Made by a program: the position numbers and the translations under genes. Shown one piece after another: positions 31,277 through 41,204 of a DNA stretch of 64,000 nucleotides (positions are counted from its first letter, which is position 1; each line of letters begins with the position of its first letter). The stretch is taken from NCBI GenBank assembly GCA_033557465.1, contig CM066033.1:1355111834-1355175833 (forward strand), read 5' to 3'. This DNA comes from Ichthyophis bannanicus. Taxonomy: Eukaryota; Chordata; Amphibia; Gymnophiona; Ichthyophiidae. The notes beneath the pieces are model-generated. The model did not search any database. It saw nothing but the letters and a program-made list of their open reading frames with translations, and was not told the DNA's origin.

Positions 31277-31465
31277 AACTGGAGAGGGACAGTTGGAAAG
31301 GCGGGAAAGCAGCACGCAGGCGCTGTGGGATGCTCCCAAAAGCTTTCCTATTGGATGCTGGGGAGCGTTTCCGCGTAGGCTCCGTCGGTGCCGATGATAC
31401 CCATATGTGAAGACTAAATTCCTGCTGTTCCCAGAGATCACCTGTTACAGATGAGTAACTACGCT
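31277..31465 (-). repeat. DIRS-3 right inverted terminal repeat
   Basis: 31277-31441 pairs with the left repeat. The extension CACCTGTTACAGATGAGTAA then CTACGCT complements the ICR and marks the element's right end. Confidence 0.83.
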
Positions 31466-31719
31466 TTATACCAGCAAAAGGTAGAAAGACTAGGGGACAC
31501 GCAATGAAGCTACAATGTAACACATTTAAGACTAATAAGAGAAAATATTTTTTCACTCAACGCATAATCCAACTCTGGAATTCATTACTGGAGGATGTAG
31601 TAAAAACTGTCAGTGTAGTTGGGTTTAAAAATGGTTTGGACAAATTCCTGGAGGAAAGGTCCATAAACCATTATTAAGAGGACCCAGGAAATCCACTGCT
31701 TGTACCAGGACAAGAATTG
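31466..31719 (+). mobile_element. CR1 fragment, middle part
   Basis: Continues the CR1 begun at 25358: GAAAGACTAGGGGACACGCA, LLEDVVKTVSVVGFKN-like coding and TCCATAAACCATTATTAAG. It breaks off at GGACAAGAATTG where the L2 fragment is inserted. Confidence 0.85.
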
Positions 31720-32222
31720 TTTGTTTGTTTATTTATTTTAAAAAAGCTTATATACCGCCAATTGCTAAAGCATTCACAGTGGTTTACAAAACATAAAATC
31801 AACACCATTGCAATACATTGAATCCCTAACCCCAAATAAAATAACATAAACAAGATAAGACAAAACTCCTTGTCCTAATCAATAAGGAGCCCAGCAGAGA
31901 GAAGCTGCTTGACCTATATTATGGAAAAAAAAAAGTCTTTAAGGTCTTCCTAAATGATAGTAAATGTGTCTCCTGCCAGAGTGCCACTGGCAGAGAATTC
32001 TACCACATAGGAACCGCCACTGAAAAAATCAGTGCTCGCCATCACTGTAGAGCAATTTGGCAGCACCAAACGACATTCCTTTGCGGAATGCAAGGTCCGA
32101 CTTGGTACATACCAATGTGACAGCTCCTTCAAATACCAGAGTCCAATTTCCCACAAAACTTTGAATGCTAAGACCAATAATTTAAAAACACATCGTTGTT
32201 TCATTGGAAGCCAATGCAGCTG
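31720..32222 (-). mobile_element. L2-clade LINE 3' fragment nested in the CR1
   Basis: On the - strand: LHWLPMKQRCVFKLLVLAFK, then YVPSRTLHSA, then a decayed A-P-x-W-N-S-L-P box and SFRKTLKTFF, the usual L2 C-terminal series. The 3' tail AAATAAATAAACAAACAAA lies at the low-coordinate side. It separates two CR1 blocks that are adjacent in intact copies. Confidence 0.75.
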
Positions 32223-32345
32223 ATGCAGAACTGCCTTTTTGGGAACCTGCCAGGTATTTGTGACCTGGATTGGCCACTATTGGAAACAGGATCCTGGGCT
32301 TGATGGACCTTGGTCTGACGCACTAGGGGATTTCTTATGTTCTTA
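32223..32345 (+). mobile_element. CR1 fragment, 3' end
   Basis: TTGGCCACTATTGGAAACAG, GGGCTTGATGGACCTTGGTC and a TTATGTTCTTA tail. This is the 3' UTR of the CR1 split by DIRS-3 and the L2 fragment. Confidence 0.83.
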
Positions 32346-32346
32346 G

Positions 32347-33065
32347 CATAACAATTGCTATACTGGACCAGACCAAAGATCCCTCAAGCCTAGTATCCTG
32401 TTTGCAACAGTGGCCGGTCCAAGTCACAAAAAAACTGACAGTATTGTAGTTTTCATGGTACTTAATCCCCAGGGTTAAGCAATGACCTTCCCCAGGTCTG
32501 CTTTAATAATGCTGTAAGAAAGTTTCCTCCAGGAATTTGTCAGCACTAGCTGCTTTTACCGCATTATTTGCAAACTAGAAGTTGAGTGAAAAAATATTTT
32601 CTTCTGTTTGTTTTAATATATTATTTTGTAACTTCATGACATGCTCCCTAGTCTTTGTAGTTTTTGAAAAAGTAAACAATTGATTTATGTTTACCCATTC
32701 CACTCAGCTTTTATAGACCTCTATCACATCTCTCCTCAGCCATCACTTTTCCAAGTTGAAGAGCCCTAATCTTTTGAGCCTTTCCTCATAGGGGTATCCT
32801 TCATCCCCTTTATCATTTTGGCCACCCAACTGTACCTTTTCTGATTCCACAATAATTTTTGTGAGATTCGGCAACCAAAATTGCTCATAATACTGAAAGT
32901 GTGATCGTACCATGGAGCAATTCAGATGCAGTATGATATCCTTTATTTTATTCTCTATTATTTTCCTAAGAATTCCTAACATTCTATTTGCTTTTTGACT
33001 GCCACTGCACACTGAGCAGAAGATTTCAACATATTGTCCACAAAGATACCTAGATCCTTTTCTTG
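32347..33065 (-). mobile_element. Older CR1 3' fragment, antisense
   Basis: The - strand encodes [37 protein letters not shown] and, further on, decayed C-terminal and 3' UTR sequence ending at 32347. It is more diverged than the other CR1 copies. Confidence 0.83.
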
Positions 33066-33230
33066 GGTAGTGGCAGAAAATAGATTACAATAGTAACTCG
33101 GGCAGCAAGCCCAACATTCAAAAGTGATCATATGCAGGCAAGCCACAGTTCTTTCATCATCACCATCCCTCTCTCATACCATCTAGTGTAACTCCTTATT
33201 AAGAGATTATATCTTCCAGGAGAAAACAGA
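33066..33230. other. No feature recognised
   Basis: Short AT-rich interval between the CR1 fragment and an L2-type tail. Confidence 0.4.
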
Positions 33231-33231
33231 A

Positions 33232-33326
33232 TGTTGTCTTGGTCATTTTGTTATATTGTAAACTGCGCTGATACTGAATAGTGCAGTATATAAGCAACTG
33301 TAATAAATAAATAAATAAAAAATAAT
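33232..33326 (+). mobile_element. L2-type 3' tail
   Basis: GTTATATTGTAAACTGCGCT, GAATAGTGCAGTATATAAGC and an AATAAATAAATAAATAAA tail, shared with 47200-47321. Confidence 0.65.
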
Positions 33327-33499
33327 CCCTCTCAAGATACCCTAAAACAGTCCTCTATGTTTCTCAAGCGGTTCTGAATGAAGATGTGAATATATTCACA
33401 TTTAGAAAAGTGATTGTGCAGATAGATTTCCAAACAGGGAGCAAAGGATAAGAGAGAGACCTTGCAGGGAGGATAAAACAGAAAAAAGTAATTTGATGC

Positions 33500-34035
33500 T
33501 TTACCACCACAGCATGGTGCTTATAGCAGCATCACTTTGGAAGGAAGGAATCATGGTCCATCCTATGTGGATGACTGGCTGATAAGAACAAAGTCAAAGG
33601 GAGTGGTGGTTCGTGAACATTAGATACAGATACTGGAATTCTTGGGATGGCTATATCAAATAGAGACGAGCAGTCTCAAACCAACTAAAGTACTGGAAGA
33701 CATGGGGGACTCTTTTATACCAGGAAAAATAACAGTAACGTGAATAAAAAATGAGAATAATGCAGAGTTGATCACAAAACCTCTTGTGCCAGGATGCTCC
33801 ACATGCAAGAGACATACTTGATTGGTGCTAGACAGCATGGCATCCCCAGTAGAGATAGTGCCATGGGCTGGAACACACATGCATCCCCTGCAGAGGGTGA
33901 TGTTGGCAAGATGGAGGCCAAAGATATGATCACAGTTTGTCATTAACAAAGGCAGCAAGGAATAGCATGCACTGATGGATGCAGAAGAACCTAAGCAAAT
34001 GGATCAGGATGGGCATCGTGTTATGGGTCATGATG
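33500..34035 (+). pseudogene. Ancient DIRS reverse transcriptase fragment
   Basis: Decoded across frames, it shows HHSMVLIAASLWKEGIMVHP then YVDDWLIRTKS, followed by ILEFLGWLYQIETSSLKPTK, SMASPVEIVPWAGTHMHPLQ and MLARWRPKI. These align in order with DIRS-4 pol (VLVHPYLNDWLIRA, LLERLGWVINQSKSHLDPTQ, LMPWARAHMRPLQHALLSRW). It has stops and no terminal repeats nearby, so it is an old fragment of the DIRS-4 lineage. Confidence 0.7.
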
Positions 34036-34046
34036 TCGATTCATTA

Positions 34047-34875
34047 AGGAACCGGCCTTAAGAGTCACACCGCTGTAAGAAGCAGGAACAGACCTTCCCC
34101 ACACGCTGCCACCATCGAAGCTCCCCGGTCGGGGTTGAGCACCTGTGCGGGAACGCTAATCCCTCCCGCTCAGAAGCTCTCTCCCAGTCGGGGCTGTGGG
34201 AGACTGAGGAACCGGCCTTAAGAGTTGCGCCACCATTGGAATCAGGAGCAGACCTTCCCCACATGCTGCCACCATCGAAGCTCACTGATCAGGGTTGAGC
34301 ACCTGAGCAGGAACGCTAATCCCTCCAGAGGTTTCGGCCCAATTGGGGCTGTGGGAGACCAAGGAACTGGCCTTAAGAGTTGCGCCGCTGTCGGAATCAG
34401 GAGCAGACCTTCCCCACACACTGCCACCATCGAAGCTCCCCGATCAGGATTGAGTGCCTGAGCGGGAATGCTAATCCCTCCTGCTCAGAAGCTCCATTCC
34501 AGTTGGGGCTGTGGGAGACCAAGGAACCAGCCTTAAGAGTCGCGCCGCCATTGGAATCAGGAGCAGACCTTCCCCACACGCTGCCACCATCGAAGCTCCC
34601 TGATCAGGGTTGAGCGCCTGAGCGGGAACGCTAATCCCTCCCGCTCAGAAGCTCCGGTCCAATCGGGGCTGTGAGAGACTAAGGAACCGGCCTTAAGAGT
34701 CGCGCCGCCATCAGAATCAGGAGCAGACCTTCCGCACACGCTGCCACCATCGAAGCTCCCCGATCGGGGTTGAGCGCCTGAGCGGGAACGCTAATCCCTC
34801 CCGCTCAGAAGCTCCAGCCCAATCGGGGCTGTGGGAGACCAAGGAACCAGCCTTAAGAGTCGCGCCGCTGTCAGG
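34047..34875 (+). repeat. Five-plus tandem ~160-bp units upstream of an L2-type LINE
   Basis: Units begin GGAACCGGCCTTAAGAGT (or close variants) at about 34050, 34209, 34365, 34524 and 34684, with a partial sixth at about 34843. Each carries GACCTTCCCCACACGCTGCC, ACCATCGAAGCTCCC and GGGAACGCTAATCCCTCC. The array runs directly into the 5' leader of the LINE at 34876, so it looks like a set of 5' monomers. Confidence 0.85.
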
Positions 34876-36655
34876 CGCACCCATGCCGGGCGGGCCCGCA
34901 CTGGAGGGTCTCGCCAGAGGGCCCTTTGGCATAGCTCTTCAGCGGGGCACGGAGGCAGCCTCATGTCACCCTCGACAATAGTAAGCAGACCAAAGCCTCC
35001 GCGATGGAAACATCCAACTCTCTAGGCATCAACCCCACGAGATTGAAACGCCAGCAGCAAGAACATCACAAGGATCAAAAGACGTCATCCGATCAACTAT
35101 CAAGGTAATCACCCTAAGCACAACCATGACTGCAACACATTACCTGCCCATATGCCTCCTCCTCACCCAACTCTTTCCCTATCACACACCCACCGCATAC
35201 CCGCAAACACCTTGTGGCTACCACCACTACCACAGATATATACTCCGCCCTCCAAGAAACATGGCAGAACACACACAAAAAACCCAGACAAAGAGGTCCT
35301 ACAAAAGATAAGGCAGACACCTACCCTCACTCACATAAGGCACCCAGAATGTCAAACATGCTCCTGCCCATCTCCATAGAACTCATTAACGCCAGGTCAA
35401 TAAGAAACAAGATCAACCCCCTAGCAGACCACATAGAATCTCAGCAACCTGACATTCTTTGCATCACAGAAACTTGGCTCACCCCCACCGACAACGAAAT
35501 CTTCAACCAGTTAGTACCTCCCACTCACTCAGCCTTCAACTGCCCACACACTCACAGGAAAGGAGGAGGAGTATTGATCATCGCAAGGCAGAGCCTAAAG
35601 CTCAAATCCCGAACCACCACAAATACAAGTCAATGCAACACAATCATCGTTGAGAACAGGCAACTAGCCCTATGTCTCACCTATAGAGCTCCTCATGTGC
35701 CCCGGAACGAACTATCCTCCATACTCACTCACCCGGACTTCACTACCATAATACAGGCAATCATCACACCCCACTTCAATTTTGCCAACTTAATCCTTCT
35801 AGGCACATCAAAACAAAACATTAAACAACTCCAACTAGCACAGAATACAGCATCTAGAATCCTAATGAAAATCCAAACATTTGAACACATAACTCCCATC
35901 CTAGCTAATCTACATTGGCTACCAATACAATGTAGAATAAACTACAAGACTATAATAACTACCTTTAAGACACAAAACAACATGGCTCCTCCAACACTAG
36001 GTAAACTGATCACTAAGGACTCCATTAAAACTGTACACAGGAAAGGTCACACAAACAAACTAACAACCCCAAAAGATTTCACAAAAGCTAATAAGACAAC
36101 CAACAAAAAGGCATTCTCCCATGCTGCACCAATCCTATGGAACTCCCTCCCTGAAGAGATAAGAACGCAAACCGAAATTAAGGTCCTCAGAAAGAAACTA
36201 AAAACATATCTATTTACCTCACACTTTGACCCTACTACATACTCCTTCCCCCATAACGAAAACGGATAACAACTTTTAAATCACACCCCAACCAAGCAAA
36301 ACCCACTACACTAACCTTTAAAACAACCCCAACACCTCATTACTGTAATCAATGCTCTTTCCCGGGATTCTCCACCCTGAGTCATTAAATTCGGTCAATT
36401 GACCACTAAGCGAGCATACAACTTGTATATAGTTATGATACCTGAAATGTCGCCACTAACATGGTATCTGTTTCAGTTTATGTTATCGTAATAGTTACTT
36501 GTTAAAGCATTTGGCCACTGTACATAGTTTACCGATGTTCCTTGTAAAAAAACAGACCTCGAATCTGTTCATTAACTTGTTCCTTGTAAACCGCACCTGA
36601 TACATGGGAAGGTGCGGTATATAAATGATTGTTTAATAAATAAAATAAAATACTG
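34876..36655 (+). mobile_element. Internally deleted L2-type LINE with 5' monomers
   Basis: Leader (34876-35213), one frame at 35214-36269, and a 3' UTR ending GCGGTATATAAATGATTG plus AATAAATAAAATAAAA. The reverse transcriptase is absent: endonuclease sequence runs straight into the C-terminal region. A short frame at 35004-35108 (34 codons) in the leader has no motif. Confidence 0.78.
35214..36269 (+). CDS. Endonuclease/C-terminal fusion ORF of the deleted L2-type LINE
   Basis: 351 residues, uninterrupted. Residues about 55-165 match the LINE AP-endonuclease N-terminal half: ELINARSIRNKINPLADHIE, ILCITETWL, RKGGGVLII and LALCLTYRAPHVP. After LTHPDF the sequence jumps to IITPHFNFANLILLG and HITPILANLHWLPIQCRINY, then ILWNSLPEEIRTQ and LRKKLKTYLFTSHF, the C-terminal region normally found after the RT. 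The GDFN-type motif, SDH and all RT motifs are missing. No enzymatic activity is expected. The frame staying open across the junction could be chance or could mean a maintained product. Confidence 0.72.
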   Translation: MATTTTTDIYSALQETWQNTHKKPRQRGPTKDKADTYPHSHKAPRMSNMLLPISIELINARSIRNKINPLADHIESQQPDILCITETWLTPTDNEIFNQLVPPTHSAFNCPHTHRKGGGVLIIARQSLKLKSRTTTNTSQCNTIIVENRQLALCLTYRAPHVPRNELSSILTHPDFTTIIQAIITPHFNFANLILLGTSKQNIKQLQLAQNTASRILMKIQTFEHITPILANLHWLPIQCRINYKTIITTFKTQNNMAPPTLGKLITKDSIKTVHRKGHTNKLTTPKDFTKANKTTNKKAFSHAAPILWNSLPEEIRTQTEIKVLRKKLKTYLFTSHFDPTTYSFPHNENG

Positions 36656-36692
36656 GAATCTGTGCAGTCAACACCAGCCACAAACCTCTAAC

Positions 36693-37241
36693 ATAAGAAC
36701 ATAAGATATGCCATACTGGGTCAGACCAAGGTCCATCAAGCCCAATATCCTGTTTCCAACAGTGGCCAATCTAGGTCATACGTACCTAGCAGTTTCCCCA
36801 AAAGACACAGGTTCTGCAATGCTTGTACTAGGTAAAGCATTGATATCCTGGGTCCCTTCTTAATAATGGTTTATGGACCTTTCCTCCAGGAACTTGTCCA
36901 AACCTTTTTTAAACCCAGCTACACTAACAGCCTTTACTACATCCTCCGGTAACAAATTCCAGAGTTTGATTACACGTTGAGTGAAAAAATATTTTCTTTT
37001 ATTAGTCTTAAATAGTTTACCCTGTATCTTCATTGCATGTCCCCTAGTCTTCCTATATTCTGATAACGTAAACAGTCGATCTACGTTTTCCCGTTCCACT
37101 CCGTTCATTAATTTATAGACTTCTATCATATCTCCCCTCAGCCGTCTCTTTTCCAGGTTAAAGAGCCCTAACCTTTTTAGCCTTTCTTCATAGGAGTATC
37201 CTTCCATCCCCTTTACCATTTTAGCGGCTCTTCTCTTCTCT
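36693..37241 (-). mobile_element. CR1 3' end, antisense
   Basis: The - strand encodes [20 protein letters not shown] through [20 protein letters not shown] and ends with the CR1 3' UTR and CATAAGAACATAAG (the complement of the tail) at 36693. The final 119 codons are open. It is 5'-truncated. Confidence 0.9.
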
Positions 37242-39778
37242 GCTGTTACTTGGAGACTTTAACCTCAAATCTGCCATGATCAAGGATGCAGAAGCCTTTC
37301 TGACAGTGATGGACTCCCTACAATACACTTAACTGATCAAAGCCCCCACCCACAGACACGGATCATCACATGATCTCATCTTTGCTCCCAAGTACCTACT
37401 AGAAAAAGACAGCATCACAAGGCCCTCGATCACATCAGTGCCCTGGTCGGACCATCATATAATAGAAATAAAAAATTGAGTTATAAGGGACAGGATATGA
37501 CAGCCAACAAGACAAGCCACCTACACATAGAAGATTCAAAAACTTCGACAAGGACCAATTCCTACAGGACACCCTACCCCACCTGATCACAAAAACAGAT
37601 GACATAAATGATCAAATTGACAGCTGGAACAGTACCATCACATCTGCTGCCAAAGTCACTGAGTGCAAGACCTACAAAGCTCACCGTGCCAAAAACCGTC
37701 ACACTCCCTGGTACTCAAAGGAAATCCGAAACGCAAAGAGAGATCTAAGAAAACTAGAACGACGCTGGAGACGCACCAAATCAGCCACCTCACAGGACCT
37801 ATACCAATCAAAGCAAAAAGAATACAACAACCTCATCAACCAGAAGAAAAGAGAATACTACACAAACCTGATTCTCAAATCCTCTAATAAACCTAGAGAA
37901 CTCTGAAATAGTGAAAACCCTCACCAACGAACCTAATCCTGAAAAATCTGAACAAATAGATCCACAGACCTTCGCATACTACCTTCAAGAAAAATTCACT
38001 GCCTCACATCAACTGACCATGAGCACCACCACCAAACCAACACCACCCAAGAAAATCTGGGACAAGTTCAGCACCCCATCTACAGATCAGATCTCACACA
38101 TCATCACCTCGCTCAACACCAGTACCGCCCCAACAGACCCATGCCCAGTAGTCTGGATTAAAGCAGTAATGGAGGATTTCATCCACACCATACACAACAT
38201 GGTGTACAACTCCCTTACCCAAGGTTTCATGCCAAACATTCTAAAGCTAGCGAAAATACAACCAATCCCGAAAAAATCCCCACTAAATAAGAACAATCCA
38301 GCTGCCTACAGGCCCATCTCAAGCCTCCCTCTACTAGCGAAGATTATCAAAAAGGTGGTTCAACATCAACTCCAAGACCACATTGACAACCATGCCCTGC
38401 TGGACCCGAATCAACATGGCTTCCGGCCAAACCATGGTGTCGAAACACTACTGATATACCTCTTTGATAATCTGATCCAAATCATTGATAAAACGTCAAG
38501 AGAGGCATCATCATGATCTTCATAGACATCTCATCAGCTTTTGACACTGTGGAGCACAGCACACTTCAGTCAAGACTACAGGACATTGGCTCACACGGCA
38601 CCACCTTGAAGTGGTTCACCTCATACCTCACGGACAGACAGCTCCAAGTCAAAAGTGGCCCTGTCACCTCCTGACCACTAAGAATCAATCAGGGCATACC
38701 ACAGGGATCCTCCGTCTCTGTGCTATTATTTAACCTATACATTCAACGATCTGCAGTATCATTAAGAACCACAAGATACAATACACTATCTATGCAGATG
38801 ACATCATGATATACACCCCAATCAATTTTGACAGCCCAGACTACACCAAAATAGCAGACTGTCTTCAACAAATGACAAGCTGGCTTCTAGAAAACAACCT
38901 GACCATAAACTACAACAGGACAGAAGCACTATCCATCACCCGAAATGCCGCCTTCACCCCACCTTCCACCATCAAACTGAACAACATCACAATACCAATA
39001 AAGCCCGAAGTAAAGTACCTCAGAGTGACTCCCGACAAATACCTGAACCTACAGTCACACATCAGCAGAACCACCAAAAACGCATACCTCAAAATGAGAA
39101 CCATCCGACGCCTCAAGCCAATTCTCTAACAGGATCACTTCTGCACCGTCTGTCAAGCCCTAATAACACCCATCTTAGACTTCTGCAACCCCATCTACCT
39201 TGGGCTCTCAAAACAAACACTCCGGCTCCTGCAGAGGGCACAAAACACTGCCGCCCGCATAATAACTGGATCATCAAGACACAATCACATCACCCCCATT
39301 CTCAACCACCTCCACTGGCTCCCAATCAGCTCCCGCATCAGATATAAGGCAATACTAAACATCTTTAAAATCAAACATAACCTCTCAGCAAACAGTCTGC
39401 AACCCCTCATCAGATCTGACACAAGCACCAGACCAAGGAGGAGAGGCACCTCAGACTCCATCGATACCCCCAAACCATTCACCAAAGTAAGGCAAGACAC
39501 CTCAAGAGCACTATCCCTGGCTGCGCCCGCTCTCTGGAACTCCCTCCCGGACGACATACGATTAACTATGGACCTCAAGGACTTCAGGAAGCAGCTCAAA
39601 ACTACGCTCTTCATTGAACACTATAGTGGCATCACATAAACTGACCAATGGCCCCACGTGCTACCTACCAATCCGCCTGACCCCCTCTGTACCCCTCCTA
39701 CCCTCCCTGTATATAACTCCTTGTACATAGCTCACTCTGTAAATAGCTCACCAAGAAATCATCGCCATCACACACATC
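37242..39778 (+). pseudogene. L2-type LINE ORF2, endonuclease part to C-terminus (broken)
   Basis: Starts inside the endonuclease ([10 protein letters not shown], then SVPWSDHHIIEI). The RT follows in several frames: AAYRPISSLPLLAKIIKKVV, DPNQHGFRPNHGVETLL, MIFIDISSAFDTVEH (motif A), IPQGSS and YADDIMIY (catalytic YADD, near 38795). The C-terminus has FCNPIYLGLSKQT, HITPILNHLHWLPISSRIRY, LAAPALWNSLPDDIR and FRKQLKTTLF. Stops and shifts near 37330, 38514, 38672 and 39129 inactivate it. The 3' side stops at a MITE half copy at 39779. Confidence 0.83.
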
Positions 39779-39856
39779 CATTATCGCGCGGTAAGGTACC
39801 TTACCGCGCGCTAATGGGACGCGGCGCAAATAGCGTTCTTTAGTAAACATGCCCCT
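39779..39856. repeat. Half copy of the 17137-17293 hairpin repeat
   Basis: TTATCGCGCGGTAAGGTACC ... GACGCGGCGCAAATAGCG and TTCTTTAGTAAACATGCCCC match the right arm at 17220-17293. The left arm is missing. It is followed by TTA. Confidence 0.6.
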
Positions 39857-40008
39857 TAGTGTATATAAGGTCATATTTATATGTATTTGATATATAATTT
39901 TTATATTTTAGGCATCTGTTCTGTTCATGGTTTCTTTTTTTAAAATGTTTTTTTTTAAATGTCTTTTAACATATGTATGTTTTTATGGTTGTAGTGGTTT
40001 TACCAATT

Positions 40009-40053
40009 CCACCCCTGACAAAGGGTTAACGAAACACGGCCTGTGTCGGGTGG
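40009..40053 (+). ncRNA. Hammerhead-ribozyme-like motif, degraded core
   Basis: Stem I pairs CCACCC (40009-40014) with GGGTGG (40048-40053), all six positions matching. Between them are CTGACAA, GAAA (40031-40034), a CAC/GTG stem III with loop GGCCT, then T and C before stem I. The active consensus is CTGANGA; here the eighth core position is A instead of G, so cleavage is unlikely. Hammerheads with a very short stem III are known in the terminal repeats of Penelope-like elements. Confidence 0.55.
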
Positions 40054-40099
40054 TAATGGGCCAAAATTGGAAATAAACTTTGTCTTTCCTACATTAATC

Positions 40100-40338
40100 A
40101 CGTTCTGGACTGGTTGTTGTAATGTTCACTGTGAGGCCATTTATTTAGATGGTTGTGAAACACTGTCAGTAGCATTCCAGGAGTGGGGTTTACGCCTAGT
40201 ATATCATCCGCCAAATGCTGTAGACCGGAGCAAAACAATTAGATTAAAATAGGCCCACTGATTGTAGGGAGACACTGGAGAATATATGGCAGATCTTGGA
40301 CTGTCACAAATTATCCCTGGAGCCATTCATGTACATGG
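40100..40338 (+). mobile_element. Old LINE endonuclease remnant, left part
   Basis: Decoded across frames: GLRLVYHPPN, then YMADLGLSQIIPGAIHVHG. It continues after the foldback insertion at 40795 with HILNVVFIPELW and VPWSDHRLVLFQLSLL, the usual end of a LINE AP-endonuclease. Only one copy of GCCATTCATGTACATGG is needed to restore the join. The right part (40795-41198) may belong to the same element as 42790-43989. Confidence 0.5.
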
Positions 40339-40440
40339 GAGTCCAACACAAAAAGCACAATACCACGTGCAGGAACGAAAAACCAGTAGAAACCATGGAT
40401 AGCAAAGGAAGATGTTTTATTGAGTATTTAAACAAAACAA

Positions 40441-40503
40441 GCCAACGGCCCAACACAGGCCGTGTTTCATAAAAACCTTCTTCAGGGGCTAGATTGGCTG
40501 CAA
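40441..40503 (-). ncRNA. Hammerhead-ribozyme-like motif (left arm)
   Basis: Reading the - strand: GCCAATCTAGCCC, CTGAAGA (consensus CTGANGA), AGGTTTTTAT, GAAA, CAC-GGCCT-GTG, TT, then GGGCCGTTGGC. Stem I pairs GCCC with GGGC and, beyond a small internal loop, GCCAA with TTGGC. Stem II is very weak (one A-T pair), so activity is uncertain. Confidence 0.6.
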
Positions 40504-40652
40504 GATGTATAAAACATATACATTTATAAATAATAATAAAACATTAAAACAACTTTAATCATAAATAGGATTAAAAACAAACAACAAATGCAATCATGCA
40601 AATAAAATGAATCAACATCAAAACCAAACCACTAGCACATATACATCTTGCA

Positions 40653-40710
40653 GCCAATCTAGCCCCTGAAGAAGGTTTTTACGAAACACGGCCTGTGTTG
40701 GGCTGTTGGC
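40653..40710 (+). ncRNA. Hammerhead-ribozyme-like motif (right arm)
   Basis: Stem I: AGCCC (40661-40665) with GGGCT (40700-40704), extended by GCCAA (40653-40657) with TTGGC (40706-40710). The core is CTGAAGA at 40666-40672 and GAAA at 40683-40686. Stem III is CAC/GTG with a five-base loop, and the cleavage-site H position is T (40699). Stem II (40673-40682) pairs poorly, the main reason for doubt. Confidence 0.62.
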
Positions 40711-41204
40711 TGGTTTTGTTTAAATACTTCAATAAAACATCTTCCTTTGCTATCCACGGTTTGTACTGGGGTTTTTTGCCATTCATGTACATGGTCATAT
40801 TCTAAATGTAGTCTTCATTCCTGAACTATGGAACAAATTTGTTGCAACTCCAGAGATAAGAGCTGTTCCATAGTCAGATCATAGGTTAGTTTTATTTCAG
40901 TTAAGCTTACTAGAGGTGGGTGTGGTTTGGATCAGGTTGACCTGGGCCTTCGATATGAGCGTGGAAAGGTGGATTTGAACAGCTTCTGTCAGGCCTTGTC
41001 AGAGTTAAAACTGCTGATGGAAGAAAGATAAGTTGAAGTTGGAGCAGAAAGTTGGAATTCAGTGCTGAAGGCTTCAATGGAGGTAGCTGTGCCAGTTAGA
41101 GACTGGAAAATTAGATGCCCCTCTAATGCATCACGGTTTGTGTCACATTTGGTGAATGAAAAATGGTTGCTTAGAATCTGTGAGAAAAGGTGGTGAAGAA
41201 GTCA

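Larger units (their letters stand above)
25713..31465 (+). mobile_element. DIRS-3: DIRS-type retrotransposon with intact gag
   Basis: About 5.75 kb, inserted cleanly in a CR1 3' region, with no duplicated target bases when the flanks are joined. Gag is intact. Pol and recombinase carry stops, small deletions and a ~125-bp SINE/L2-tail insertion at about 29952-30076. It is the closest relative of DIRS-2. Confidence 0.9.
40339..40777. mobile_element. Foldback retroposon with hammerhead motifs in both arms
   Basis: 439 bp flanked by perfect 17-bp direct repeats GCCATTCATGTACATGG (40322-40338 and 40778-40794). The arms (about 40368-40520 and 40640-40770) are inverted copies of each other, separated by about 120 AT-rich bases. 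Each arm holds a hammerhead-like motif (40441-40503 on -, 40653-40710 on +) and AATAAAACATCTTCCTTTGC. There is no protein frame. The best guess is a non-autonomous relative of Penelope-like elements, whose inverted or partial-tandem terminal repeats contain hammerheads. Confidence 0.65.
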
